From the NCBI RefSeq assembly GCF_018397995.1, contig NZ_BBQH01000080.1, positions 1-64,000 on the forward strand: a stretch of 64,000 nucleotides of DNA. The letters are read 5' to 3'. The notes below the pieces were generated by a model that was not told where the DNA came from, ran no database searches, and saw only the letters and a program-made list of their open reading frames with translations. Both the position numbers and the translations under genes were made by a program. Shown here piece by piece: positions 55,243-64,000 of this stretch; within the stretch, counting starts at the first letter, position 1, and each line of letters begins with the position of its first letter. This stretch comes from Rhizomonospora bruguierae (GTDB lineage Bacteria; Actinomycetota; Actinomycetes; Mycobacteriales; Micromonosporaceae).

Positions 55243-56094
55243 TCAGGCAACCAGGGCCCGACGGGGCCCGCCCTGGCCCGGCAGGCGGTCGGTGAGCATG
55301 GTGTGCGCGGTGCGGACCCGGTCCAGTTCCGCGGGGAGCAACCGCGCGGTGACCACGGCGGATCCGCTGTCCGCCGCCCGCGCCAGTGGCCGCCCCTCGG
55401 GGTCGTAGACGGCGGCGCCGCCGTTGAAGCGCCACGGCTGCGCACCGTCCACATTGTTCGCGAAGGCGACGTACATCGTGTTGTCCAGCGCCCGCGCCGC
55501 GTAGTAGAGGTCCCGGCGGTGCTCCGAGCCGGCCAGGTACCCGCTGGGGCACAGGTACCCGTGCACCGAGTCCTCGGCCGCCGCCCGGCCGTGCTCGGGG
55601 AAGCAGCCGTCATAGCAGACACCCAACCCGAACCGCCAACCGTCCACGGTGAGCGTGCTGCCCGCCGCGCCGGGAGTGAACAGTGAGTTCTCGTCCGGCC
55701 CCCACAGGTGCTGCTTGTCGTAACCGACGGTGACGCCGCCCGCACGATCCACGATCAGCGCGGAGCAGGTGCGCCGCCCGTCCGGGTGGCGGACCGCGGC
55801 GCCGACCACGGCCACGACGCCGCCGGCCCGCGCGGCCGCGGACAGTGGCGCGAGGCGGGGGTCCGCGACCGTGCCGTCCGCGGCGGCGTGCACGTCGGTC
55901 GCCGGGTCGGCCAGCGCCGGCGGGTGGTACGCGGGCAGGAACAGTTCCGGCAGGACGGCGACCCGCGCGACCCGGCCCGCCGCCTCGGCGACGAGGGCGG
56001 CCGCGGCGGCGGCGTTGCCGGCGACGTCCCCCGGTACCGGCTCGGCCTGGACGGCGGCGACGGTGATCGGGGCTGGGGGCAGCGGCGCGGGCAT
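55243..56094 (-). CDS. Carbon-nitrogen hydrolase (nitrilase superfamily)
   Basis: A 283-residue nitrilase-fold enzyme. The Glu-Lys-Cys triad is visible: Glu in VAVLPELFLPAYH, Lys in VGYDKQHLWGP and Cys in GLGVCYDGCFPEHGR. Likely substrates are amides or N-carbamoyl compounds; the branch cannot be fixed. Divergent from acnR with a shared 89-bp promoter region. The ATG at 56094 is preceded by CACGAT at 6 nt on its strand, matching the leaderless spacing. Confidence 0.87.
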   Translation of the reverse strand: MPAPLPPAPITVAAVQAEPVPGDVAGNAAAAAALVAEAAGRVARVAVLPELFLPAYHPPALADPATDVHAAADGTVADPRLAPLSAAARAGGVVAVVGAAVRHPDGRRTCSALIVDRAGGVTVGYDKQHLWGPDENSLFTPGAAGSTLTVDGWRFGLGVCYDGCFPEHGRAAAEDSVHGYLCPSGYLAGSEHRRDLYYAARALDNTMYVAFANNVDGAQPWRFNGGAAVYDPEGRPLARAADSGSAVVTARLLPAELDRVRTAHTMLTDRLPGQGGPRRALVA

Positions 56095-56100
56095 GGGATC

Positions 56101-56177
56101 ATCGTGCCACCCGTCCGGCTGGACGATGCAACAAGCCGTACGTACGGATTGCATCGCGGCCCCCGACCTGTCACGAT
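56101..56177. promoter_or_regulatory. Divergent promoters and nested palindrome between the hydrolase and acnR
   Basis: Rightward: TTGCAT (56149-56154), 17 bp, CACGAT (56172-56177), 6 nt, then the acnR GTG. Leftward: TTGCAT (56131-56126), 19 bp, CACGAT (56106-56101), 6 nt, then the hydrolase ATG. Between them are the perfect palindrome CCGTACGTACGG (56136-56147) and the outer inverted repeat GATGCAA/TTGCATC (56125-56131, 56149-56155). ACGTACGG also occurs at the acnA -10. A TetR-type autoregulatory operator is likely. Confidence 0.6.
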
Positions 56178-56183
56178 CGGGCC

Positions 56184-56756
56184 GTGCCGAGGGTGAGTCA
56201 GGAGCAACTCGACGCCCGCCGACGGGAGATCCTCGGCGCGGCCCGTTCGTGCTTTGCCCGACACGGGTACGAGGGCGCCACGGTGCGCCGGCTGGAGGAG
56301 GCGACCGGGCTGTCCCGGGGCGCCATCTTCCACCACTTCCGGGACAAGGACTCCCTGTTCCTCGCGGTCGCCGAGGACGACGCCGCCGCGATGGCCGAGA
56401 CCGTCGCCCGCAACGGCCTGGTCCAGGTCATGCGGGACCTGCTGGAGCGGGCCGCCGCCCCGGACACCGCCGGCTGGCTCGGCTCGCAACTGGAGGTGTC
56501 CCGCCGGCTGCGCACCGACCCCGAGTTCGCCAAGCGGTGGGCGCAGCGCTCCGCCGCCATCGCGGAGGCCACCCGGGAGCGGCTGCACCGGCAGCGCGAG
56601 GCCGGCGTGCTGCGCGGCGACGTCCCGCTCGACGTGCTCACCCAGTTCCTCGAACTCGCCTACGACGGCCTGGTCCTGCACCTGGCGATGGGGCGCCCGG
56701 CGGACGACCTGGGCCCCGTCCTCGACCTGGTCGAGGAGGCGGTCCGCCGCCGCTGA
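56184..56756 (+). CDS. acnR: TetR-family regulator, AcnR-like
   Basis: A 190-residue TetR regulator. The HTH reads ARRREILGAARSCFARHGYEGATVRRLEEATGLSRGAIFHHF across residues 11-52 (seen in pieces), with the ATVRRLEE and SRGAIFHHFRDKDSLF elements characteristic of AcnR, the repressor of aconitase in corynebacteria and mycobacteria. The ligand-binding part has the AcnR-like LGSQLEVSRRLRTDPEFAKRW. acnA lies on the same strand 4.5 kb upstream. The gene has its own promoter with a perfect palindrome that probably binds AcnR itself. Confidence 0.82.
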   Translation: MPRVSQEQLDARRREILGAARSCFARHGYEGATVRRLEEATGLSRGAIFHHFRDKDSLFLAVAEDDAAAMAETVARNGLVQVMRDLLERAAAPDTAGWLGSQLEVSRRLRTDPEFAKRWAQRSAAIAEATRERLHRQREAGVLRGDVPLDVLTQFLELAYDGLVLHLAMGRPADDLGPVLDLVEEAVRRR

Positions 56757-57101
56757 CCGACGGCTTAGCCGCGCCTCGCACACTGGTGACCCATCCGCGG
56801 CGTGGCGAGAGGAGCCGCCAACCGCGGCGGCGGTCAGAGGACCGTCTTGCGGGCCGTGTCGCGAGCGCGGGCGGTGTGCGGCATGCGGGAGCGGACCGGA
56901 CAGCAGGCGGCGTACCCGGTCGAAGGTGCTCGAACTGTGCGAGGCCAGCCACTCCTCGTCGGCCTCGACCCGCCACTCGGCTGCCACGGCACTCACCTCC
57001 GCCGCCGGAAGCGCCGCACGGCTGGTGGCCGCCCGCACGCCCAGCAATTCTGACCGTACGGCCTGGAGCGCTCCGTCGCGAGCGTCGGCAACCGGCAACA
57101 T
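56757..57101 (-). other. Gap with coding-like 5' segment, possible gene remnant
   Basis: From an ATG at 57099-57101 on the minus strand a stretch of about 75 codons has high third-position GC and reads VRSELLGVRAATSRAALPAA then EVSAVAAEWRVEADEEWLAS and STFDRVRRLL. It then loses coding character without a fitting stop codon, although the frame stays open by chance. GACGAT lies 6 nt upstream of the ATG. It may be a small gene whose 3' half is lost. No homologue is recognised. The rest of the gap holds nothing clear. Confidence 0.3.
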
Positions 57102-57116
57102 GGCAGGATCGTCGGC

Positions 57117-57875
57117 ATGGATCTCGGACTGAGCGGTCGTGTCTACGTGCTCACCGGCGCCTCCCGCGGCTTGGGCTTCGCCACCGCGCAGGGCCTGGTC
57201 GCGGACGGCGCGAAGGTGGTCATCTCGTCCCGCGACCCGGAGCGGGTCGCCGCGGCCGTCGAGCGCCTCGGCGCCGGCAACGCCGCCGGGGTGGCCGCCG
57301 ACCTGGCCGACCCCGACGCTCCCCAACGCCTCATCGACGAGGCGACCGGCCGCTTCGGCCGGCTGGACGGCGCGCTGCTCTCGGTCGGCGGACCGCCTCC
57401 GGGCACCGCCGGCCGGGTCACCGACGAGCAGTGGCGGTCCGCGTTCGAGAGCGTCTTCCTCGGCGCCGTCCGGGCGGCCCGCACCGTCGCCGGGGCGCTG
57501 GGGTCCGGCGGCGCGATCGGCCTGGTCCTGTCCACGTCGGCCCGGATGCCCATACCCAACCTGGGGATCTCGAACGGCCTGCGCCCGGGCCTGGTGGGCG
57601 TCGCGAAGGACATGAGCGACGAGTACGGCCCCCGGGGTATCCGCGTGTTCAGCCTGCTTCCCGGCCGCATCTTCACCGACCGCAACCGTGAGCTGTTCGC
57701 CGCCACCGGCGACGCCGAACGCGCCCAGGCCGAGGCCGAAGCCGCCGTGCCCCTGGGTCGCCTCGGCGAGCCCGCCGAGTTCGGCCGCGTCGCCGCCTTC
57801 CTGCTCTCCCCCGCCGCCAGCTACCTGACCGGCCTGACGGTACCGGTCGACGGCGGCGCCCTCCGCGCCCTGTGA
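57117..57875 (+). CDS. SDR-fold protein lacking the usual catalytic Tyr
   Basis: A 252-residue Rossmann protein: TGASRGLGFATAQGL cofactor loop, ADLADPDAPQRL, then LVLSTSARMPIPNLGISNGL, PGLVGVAKDMSDEYGPRGIRV and SLLPGRIFTDRN. Where most SDRs have Y-x3-K, this region reads ISNGLRPGLVGVAK, so Tyr is replaced by Asn and the proton relay must differ. The same variation occurs in a subset of bacterial SDRs (recalled), so it may be a real subfamily. The stop overlaps the mug start (GTGA), suggesting an operon. Confidence 0.78.
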   Translation: MDLGLSGRVYVLTGASRGLGFATAQGLVADGAKVVISSRDPERVAAAVERLGAGNAAGVAADLADPDAPQRLIDEATGRFGRLDGALLSVGGPPPGTAGRVTDEQWRSAFESVFLGAVRAARTVAGALGSGGAIGLVLSTSARMPIPNLGISNGLRPGLVGVAKDMSDEYGPRGIRVFSLLPGRIFTDRNRELFAATGDAERAQAEAEAAVPLGRLGEPAEFGRVAAFLLSPAASYLTGLTVPVDGGALRAL

Positions 57876-58462
57876 CCCCGGCCCGCCGCACGCCCAGCCC
57901 GGCGGGCGGGGTCGCCGGATGGGTGCGTCCCTCGAAGGCGGAACTGCTCGCCGCGGCCGGCAAGACCCTCCCGGACGTGATCGCGCCCGGCCTGGCCGTC
58001 CTGTTCAGCGGCATCAACCCCGGCCTGTACTCGGCGGCCGTCGGCCGCCACTTCGCCCGCCCCGGCAACCGTTTCTGGCCCACCCTGCACGCCAGCGGCT
58101 TCACCGGCCGGCTGCTGCATCCGTCCGAACAGGATGATCTGCTCCGCTACGGGCTCGGCGTCACCAACGTCGCCGCCCGCGCCACGGCCCGCGCCGACGA
58201 ACTGACCGACGCCGAACTGGTCGCCGGCGGCGCGACGCTCGCCGCGAAGCTGCGCCGGTACCGCCCGGCGTGGCTGGCGGTGCTGGGCGTCACCGCCTAC
58301 CGCATCGCCTTCGACCGCCCCGGGGCGCGCGTCGGCCGCCAGCCGGACGTGATCGGCGGGGTGCCGGTCTGGGTCCTGCCCAACCCGAGCGGGCTGAACG
58401 CCCACTTCCAGCTCGCCGACCTGGCCGCCGAGTTCGCCCGCCTCCGCGAGGCGACCGGCTGA
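57872..58462 (+). CDS. mug: Mismatch-specific (G:T/U) DNA glycosylase
   Basis: A 196-residue uracil-DNA-glycosylase superfamily protein of the Mug/TDG branch. Key motifs: LFSGINPGLYSAAVGRHFA with the catalytic Asn of GINPGLYS, RPGNRFWPTLHASGF, and VLPNPSGLNAHFQ at the C-terminus. It removes mispaired uracil or thymine-derived bases. Coupled to the SDR gene by a 4-nt overlap. Confidence 0.9.
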   Translation: MTPARRTPSPAGGVAGWVRPSKAELLAAAGKTLPDVIAPGLAVLFSGINPGLYSAAVGRHFARPGNRFWPTLHASGFTGRLLHPSEQDDLLRYGLGVTNVAARATARADELTDAELVAGGATLAAKLRRYRPAWLAVLGVTAYRIAFDRPGARVGRQPDVIGGVPVWVLPNPSGLNAHFQLADLAAEFARLREATG

Positions 58463-58482
58463 GCGGCAGATGCGCCGGACGG

Positions 58483-58740
58483 TACGGGATCCCGAACCTC
58501 TGGTGGCTGGACGCGTACACCCCTGGCCGCCGGGCGGGACATCCCGGCCGGCTCGGAGTTCACCAACGACTACGTGACGAGCGCGGGCATCGCCGGGTTC
58601 ACGATGGAGTGCCGGTGCGGCTCGGCGGTGTGCCGGCAAGGCCACCGGCGAGGACTGGCGCCGCCCGGAACTGCGCACCCGCTACGGCCCACACTGGGTA
58701 CCGGCGTCGCTGCGCCGGCACCGGCGGGCGCCCGACCCGG
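58483..58740 (+). pseudogene. SET-domain protein remnant with frameshifts
   Basis: Three frames hold consecutive pieces of a SET-domain protein of the type found in actinobacteria. IPNLWWLDAYT is followed, after a +1 shift, by PLAAGRDIPAGSEFTNDYV and GFTMECRCGSAVCR, the NDY catalytic motif and post-SET cysteines. After another shift comes KATGEDWRRPELRTRYGPHWVPASL. Start and first half are missing and no frame is intact. A 17-bp tandem repeat follows directly. Intact family members are lysine methyltransferase-like; here the gene is dead. Confidence 0.65.
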
Positions 58741-58772
58741 CAGGCGCCGCAGACCGGCAGGCGCCGCAGACC
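58739..58772. repeat. 17-bp tandem direct repeat
   Basis: GGCAGGCGCCGCAGACC occurs twice in tandem (58739-58755, 58756-58772), followed by a related partial copy GGCGGGGCC, between the SET remnant and the ABC transporter 3' end. Possible slippage product. Confidence 0.7.
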
Positions 58773-58829
58773 GGCGGGGCCGGCCAGGCCCCACCGACCC
58801 GGGAGAATGCGTCGGGCGGTCGGCTCCCG

Positions 58830-60803
58830 CTACGCGGTGGCGTCGAGTTCGGGGGTGCGGGCCGGGACGACGACCGGCTCGACGTCGGCGGCACCCTCGG
58901 CGTACGGGGTGGGCGAGTCCGCGACGGCGAACTGGGTGCGGTACAGCTCGGCGTACAGGCCGCCCGCGGCGACCAGGTCCTCGTGGCGGCCGCGCTCGAC
59001 GACCCGCCCCCCGTCCAGAACCAGGATCAGGTCGGCGTCCCGGACCGTGGAGAGCCGGTGGGCGATGACCAGCGCGGTGCGCCCGGCGAGCGCCACGGCG
59101 AGGGCGCGCTGCACGGCGGCCTCGGACTCGGAGTCGAGGTGGGCGGTGGCCTCGTCCAGGATCACGATCGACGGCGCCTTGAGCAGCAGGCGGGCGATCG
59201 CGAGTCGCTGCTTCTCGCCGCCGGAGAACCGGTAGCCCCGCTCCCCGACCATCGTCTCCAGCCCGTCCGGGAGGCTGCGGACCAGGTCGGCCACCTGGGC
59301 GCCCACCAGCGCCGCCCACAGTTCCTCGTCGGTGGCGTCGGGCCGGGCGTAGCGCAGATTCTCCGCGATGGTCTCGTGGAACAGGTGCGCGTCCTGGGTG
59401 ACCACGCCGATGGTGTCCCGCAGGGACTGGAGGGTCGCGTCGCGCACGTCCACGTCGCCGACCAGCACCGAGCCGTCGGTGACGTCGTACACCCGGGAGA
59501 CCAGCATCGAGGTGGTGGACTTGCCGGCGCCGGACGGCCCGACGAGGGCCACCATCTGCCCCGGCTCGACGGCGAACGAGACGCCCCGCAGCACCGGCTC
59601 GCTGACCGTGCGGTCCAGCACGGCGACGTCCTCCAGGGAGGCGAGCGAGACCTCGGCGGCGCTCGGGTAGCGGAAGCGCACGTCCCGGAACTCCACCCTG
59701 GCGGCGCCGGCCGGCACCGGCACCGCGTCGGGCCGGTCCGCGATCGGGGGCGTGAGGTCGAGCACCTCGAAGACGCGGTCGAACGAGACCATCGCGCTCA
59801 TCACGTCCACCCGGACGTTGGACAGCGCGGTGAGCGGCCCGTACAGGCGGGTCAGCAGCAGGGCCAGGGTGACCACCGTGCCGGCCGAGACCGAGCCCTG
59901 GACCGCGAGCCAGCCGCCGAGCCCGTAGGTGAGCGCCTGGGCGAGCGAGGCGACCAGCAGCATCGCCACGAAGAACGTGCGCGAGTACATGGCCTGCTGG
60001 ATGCCGATGTCCCGGACCCGGCGGGCCCGCTGCTCGAACCGCCGCGCCTCGGCGGTCGGCTGGCCGAACAGCTTCACCAGCAGCGCGCCGGCCACCCCGA
60101 AGCGCTCGGTCATGGTGGCGTTCATCTTCGCGTCGAGCTGGTACGCCTCGCGGGTGATCTCGGCGAGCCGGCGCCCGACCCGGCGGGCGGGCAGGATGAA
60201 CGCGGGCAGCAGGAACAGCGACAGGCCGGTGATCTGCCACGACAGCGTGAACATCACGGCGGCCGTGAGCACCAGCTGGATGACGTTGCTGACCACGCCG
60301 GACAGCGTCGAGGTGAACGCCCGCTGGGCGCCCATGACGTCGTTGTTGAGCCGGCTGACCAGGGCGCCGGTCTGGGTGCGGGTGAAGAACTGCAGCGGCA
60401 TCCGCTGGACGTGGTCGTACACCCGGGTACGCAGGTCCAGGATGATGCCCTCGCCGATCCGGGCGGAGTACCAGCGCTGGGCCAGCGACAGCAGCGCGTC
60501 GGCGACGGCCAGCCCGGCGATGACCAGCGCCAGCTGCACGACGACCGTGCCGGCGCTCGGGCCGCCCTTGGTGATCGCGTTGACCACGCGGCCGGCGAGC
60601 ACCGGGGTGGCGACGCCGATCACCGCATCGAAGATGACCGTGACGAGGAACACGGTGATGTCCCGGGCGTACGGGCGGGCGAACGCGGCGATCCGCCGGG
60701 CGACCCCGCGCCGGACGCGGTGCCCACCGAGCTCGTCCCTGTTCCGCAGCGAGCGGAGCATGCTCCAGCTCGGCATTCCCCCGCCGCCCATGGGATACGT
60801 CAC
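58830..60803 (-). CDS. ABC exporter, fused TMD-NBD half-transporter
   Basis: A 657-residue type IV exporter: six-helix TMD (about 45-330, starting ITVFLVTVIFDAVIGVATPVL) and a C-terminal NBD with Walker A GPSGAGKST, Q-loop VVTQDAHLFHETI, signature RFSGGEKQRLAIAR, Walker B IVILDEATAHLDSE and the H-switch VIAHRLSTV. Family members export lipids, drugs or peptides; no substrate can be named. The protein probably forms homodimers, since no partner half-transporter is present. GTG 60803 is preferred as start. Confidence 0.88.
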   Translation of the reverse strand: MTYPMGGGGMPSWSMLRSLRNRDELGGHRVRRGVARRIAAFARPYARDITVFLVTVIFDAVIGVATPVLAGRVVNAITKGGPSAGTVVVQLALVIAGLAVADALLSLAQRWYSARIGEGIILDLRTRVYDHVQRMPLQFFTRTQTGALVSRLNNDVMGAQRAFTSTLSGVVSNVIQLVLTAAVMFTLSWQITGLSLFLLPAFILPARRVGRRLAEITREAYQLDAKMNATMTERFGVAGALLVKLFGQPTAEARRFEQRARRVRDIGIQQAMYSRTFFVAMLLVASLAQALTYGLGGWLAVQGSVSAGTVVTLALLLTRLYGPLTALSNVRVDVMSAMVSFDRVFEVLDLTPPIADRPDAVPVPAGAARVEFRDVRFRYPSAAEVSLASLEDVAVLDRTVSEPVLRGVSFAVEPGQMVALVGPSGAGKSTTSMLVSRVYDVTDGSVLVGDVDVRDATLQSLRDTIGVVTQDAHLFHETIAENLRYARPDATDEELWAALVGAQVADLVRSLPDGLETMVGERGYRFSGGEKQRLAIARLLLKAPSIVILDEATAHLDSESEAAVQRALAVALAGRTALVIAHRLSTVRDADLILVLDGGRVVERGRHEDLVAAGGLYAELYRTQFAVADSPTPYAEGAADVEPVVVPARTPELDATA

Positions 60804-60921
60804 CGGCCACCACCATCCTCACCGTCGCCGACAAGTCTCACCGACGGCTACGACAACTTTTCCGGCAACCGATTTCTTCCCCCGCGGCTACTCGCCGCCG
60901 CCACGGGCCCCGCCGGCGCGG

Positions 60922-61686
60922 CTACTCGCCGGCGCCGAACAGGTCGCTCAGGCGGCGGGTCTGCGCCTCCCGCTCGGCGCGGTCCTGCTCGGCGTACGAG
61001 CGGCCGGCGGCGCCGGCGAGCAGCGCCTTGATCTCGACGACCGCGTCCCGCGCCCCGGCGAGCAGGGCGGCGACCAGGTCGGCGGTGGCGGTCTCCAGCT
61101 CCGCCCGGGGCACCACGACGGTGGCGAGGCCGAGCCGCTCCGCCTCGGCCGCGCCGACGCGCCGCGCGGTCGCGCACAGTTCCAGCGCGCGGGCGTACCC
61201 GACCAGTTCGGTCAGCCGCTTGGTGCCGCCGAGGTCCGGTACCTGCCCGAGGGTGACCTCCGCCATGGCGAACTGGGCGTCGTCGGCCAGCACGCGCAGG
61301 TCGCAGTTGAGGGCGAGTTGGAAGCCGGCGCCGATGGCGTGCCCCTGCACCGCCGCCACGGTGATCAGGTCGGGACGCCGCAGCCAGGTGAACGCCTCCT
61401 GGTAGCCGGCGATCCGCTCCGCGCACTCCCGCGCCGGCAGTCGCGCCAGGGTGGCCAGGTCGCCGTTACCGGCGCCCTTGGCCACCGCCAGGTCAATCCC
61501 CGCCGAAAAGCTCCTGCCGGCGCCGCGCACGATCACAACGCGGATATCACCCGGCAGGCTGGTGCCGATCTCTCGCAGCGCGGACCACATCGCTGGGGTC
61601 TGCGCGTTGAGAACCTCCGGCCGATCGAGCGTGATGGTCGCGACCGGACCGTCCCGGTTAACGGTCAGACCGTTTGGCACCGTCAT
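60922..61686 (-). CDS. Enoyl-CoA hydratase/isomerase family protein
   Basis: A 254-residue crotonase-fold protein. Oxyanion-hole elements are AGRSFSAGIDLAVAKG and QGHAIGAGFQLALNCDLRV; the second catalytic region is MAEVTLGQVPDLGGTKRL, with Glu conserved and Asp/Pro altered in the usual way. Substrates are unknown acyl-CoAs. ATG 61684-61686 is the start. Codirectional with the ABC gene (118-bp gap) and the HTH gene. Confidence 0.86.
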   Translation of the reverse strand: MTVPNGLTVNRDGPVATITLDRPEVLNAQTPAMWSALREIGTSLPGDIRVVIVRGAGRSFSAGIDLAVAKGAGNGDLATLARLPARECAERIAGYQEAFTWLRRPDLITVAAVQGHAIGAGFQLALNCDLRVLADDAQFAMAEVTLGQVPDLGGTKRLTELVGYARALELCATARRVGAAEAERLGLATVVVPRAELETATADLVAALLAGARDAVVEIKALLAGAAGRSYAEQDRAEREAQTRRLSDLFGAGE

Positions 61687-61717
61687 CGGGCGCCCGACCG
61701 GAATACGGCCCGGATGC

Positions 61718-61942
61718 TCACGCCTTCTTCCGCCGCCGCGCACCGCCGCGCTGCCGCAATTGAACTCCGGATTCGGTCAACACCCGGTGGATAAAGCCGT
61801 AAGAACGGCCGGTGGAGGTCGCCAGCGCCCTAATGCTCTCACCGGAGGTGTACCGCTTTACCAGGTCTTTTGCGAGCGTCTGCCGTTCGGCACCGACGAT
61901 CCGGCGACCCTTCTCAGTGCTGGTTGTGCCGGTGGCTGCCAT
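61718..61942 (-). CDS. Small helix-turn-helix DNA-binding protein
   Basis: A 74-residue basic protein with one HTH: LAKDLVKRYTSGESIRALAT then STGRSYGFIHRVLTESGV, and the basic tail RQRGGARRRKKA. The family is highly conserved across actinobacteria as a stand-alone HTH (homologues in streptomycetes recalled). AGGAA precedes the ATG. Target genes unknown. It could form an operon with the enoyl-CoA hydratase gene. Confidence 0.75.
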   Translation of the reverse strand: MAATGTTSTEKGRRIVGAERQTLAKDLVKRYTSGESIRALATSTGRSYGFIHRVLTESGVQLRQRGGARRRKKA

Positions 61943-62618
61943 GCTGATTCCTCACGTCCCAGACTGTGCGGTTCGAGTTGCGGTCCTACCTATTAGACCG
62001 CCTCGGTCGATCATGCGCCAGATACCATCTGTACGCCAACCGACACGCATGCGGCTGTCGGCTACCCGACGCTCAAACATGAACCCCATCGATGGGTATC
62101 GGCGGCAGCCGGGCCGGTTCGACCGGGCGTCGACCGGCGTGAGCAGCGCGATCGACATTGAGGAAGATCGCCGGCAGCGGCCGAACCCGTTGGTGTGGTT
62201 GGCTTTCCCGCTCGCCGGGCTGGCCCCGACCGCCCTGCCGGTGGGCGGCGGCGCCCGGCCCGCGACGGGTGCCGGCGCCCTCCGGGCCGCTATTGAATCC
62301 ACATCGGACCGATCAGCGCGCACGCTTCGGTGGTCGCCGTGACCGTCCCGCTCGTCGCCCACCGGTGGCTGGAATCCTTACCCTGACGGGTGAACGGAAC
62401 CGGTCCCATGCCACGACGCTGGCGTGATCGTTCGCTCCGGCCATGGTGGACGGGCGCGGGGCGCGGCGCGGGCGGCCTGTCCACTCGCGACACCATTGCC
62501 GGGATTGAAAATGCACCCGGAAAGTTCCTGCCACCCATTCGGCACGCGCGGCCGGCGCTCAACCCGTTCACCGGACTGGGCGTGCTGCCGCCCCGGTGGA
62601 CAAGGCGGCGGGCGGGGG
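61943..62618. other. 676-bp gap without a recognisable gene
   Basis: No frame has convincing coding character, and neither tRNA nor a known riboswitch pattern was seen. Third-position GC bias is absent on both strands. An AT-richer patch lies at 61980-62060 and a GC-rich part at 62200-62300. The region must at least contain the promoter of the HTH gene. It may hold decayed DNA or a non-coding RNA. Confidence 0.4.

Positions 62619-64000
<1,382 letters not shown>

Overview
The window is high-GC chromosomal DNA of an actinomycete, most likely a member of the Micromonosporaceae. The pointers are: heavy GC bias at third codon positions; many GTG starts and GTGA/ATGA stop-start overlaps; a fabG-fabI-hemH gene order like mabA-inhA-hemZ of mycobacteria; an aconitase with a nearby AcnR-type TetR regulator; a cellulose-type LPMO with a CBM2; and many actinobacterial domain families (DUF3097, DUF2630, DUF4132, SUKH-3). 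At least a dozen genes have a -10-like hexamer (TANNNT or CANNNT) exactly 6-7 nt upstream of the start codon, so leaderless transcription appears common. No tRNA, rRNA, CRISPR array, intact insertion sequence or prophage was seen.

Layout. 0-2.5 kb: the end of gltX, followed by gene debris: an ATP-grasp-like ORF, an AAA ATPase remnant broken by a 22-bp tandem duplication and an internal deletion, and an XRE regulator with an amber codon. 2.5-6 kb: DedA, an MBL hydrolase, a secreted AA10 LPMO with CBM2, and a VOC protein. 6-12 kb: a co-directional run of DUF1800, DUF1501, a ferric-reductase-like haem/flavin membrane protein, an FMN-binding-domain protein and its flavinyltransferase ApbE, closed by a strong hairpin; this looks like an extracytosolic flavin electron-transfer unit. 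12-16 kb: a kinase-like phosphotransferase, serA and a D-2-hydroxyglutarate-dehydrogenase-like flavoenzyme. 16-22 kb: a MazEF-like toxin-antitoxin pair, a decayed LamG gene, an SDR, a SUKH-3 immunity-type protein and a frameshifted DUF4132 gene.

22-31 kb: TrmH methyltransferase, SPFH/NfeD pair, serine beta-lactamase-like hydrolase, DUF3097, FKBP isomerase, purC and a lipoprotein with a disturbed 3' end. 31-38 kb: HAD-IIA phosphatase, hemH, fabI and fabG; two very small ORFs, one with a Shine-Dalgarno fully complementary to the 16S rRNA 3' end; and a VWA-DUF58-MoxR operon. 38-46 kb: bacterial-PH proteins, FlK-like thioesterase plus MBL hydrolase, aminopeptidase P, a PD-(D/E)XK-like protein and a CBS protein.

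46-58 kb: a GT4 glycosyltransferase; acnA; housekeeping-type genes (XRE regulator, SnoaL, DUF2630, RIO kinase, HAD, nitrilase-family hydrolase); acnR; an SDR lacking the usual Tyr; and a Mug glycosylase. 58-64 kb: a SET-domain remnant, an ABC exporter, enoyl-CoA hydratase, a small HTH protein, about 680 bp without a recognisable gene, and an ABC-F ATPase cut by the window edge.

The clearest functional stories are the FMN/ApbE/ferric-reductase operon with DUF1800 and DUF1501, the serA/D2HG-dehydrogenase pair, and the aconitase/AcnR circuit, where the acnA promoter and the acnR divergent promoter share the word ACGTACGG. Several loci (about 1.4-2.4, 17, 21.2, 30.4 and 58.6 kb) show ongoing gene decay.
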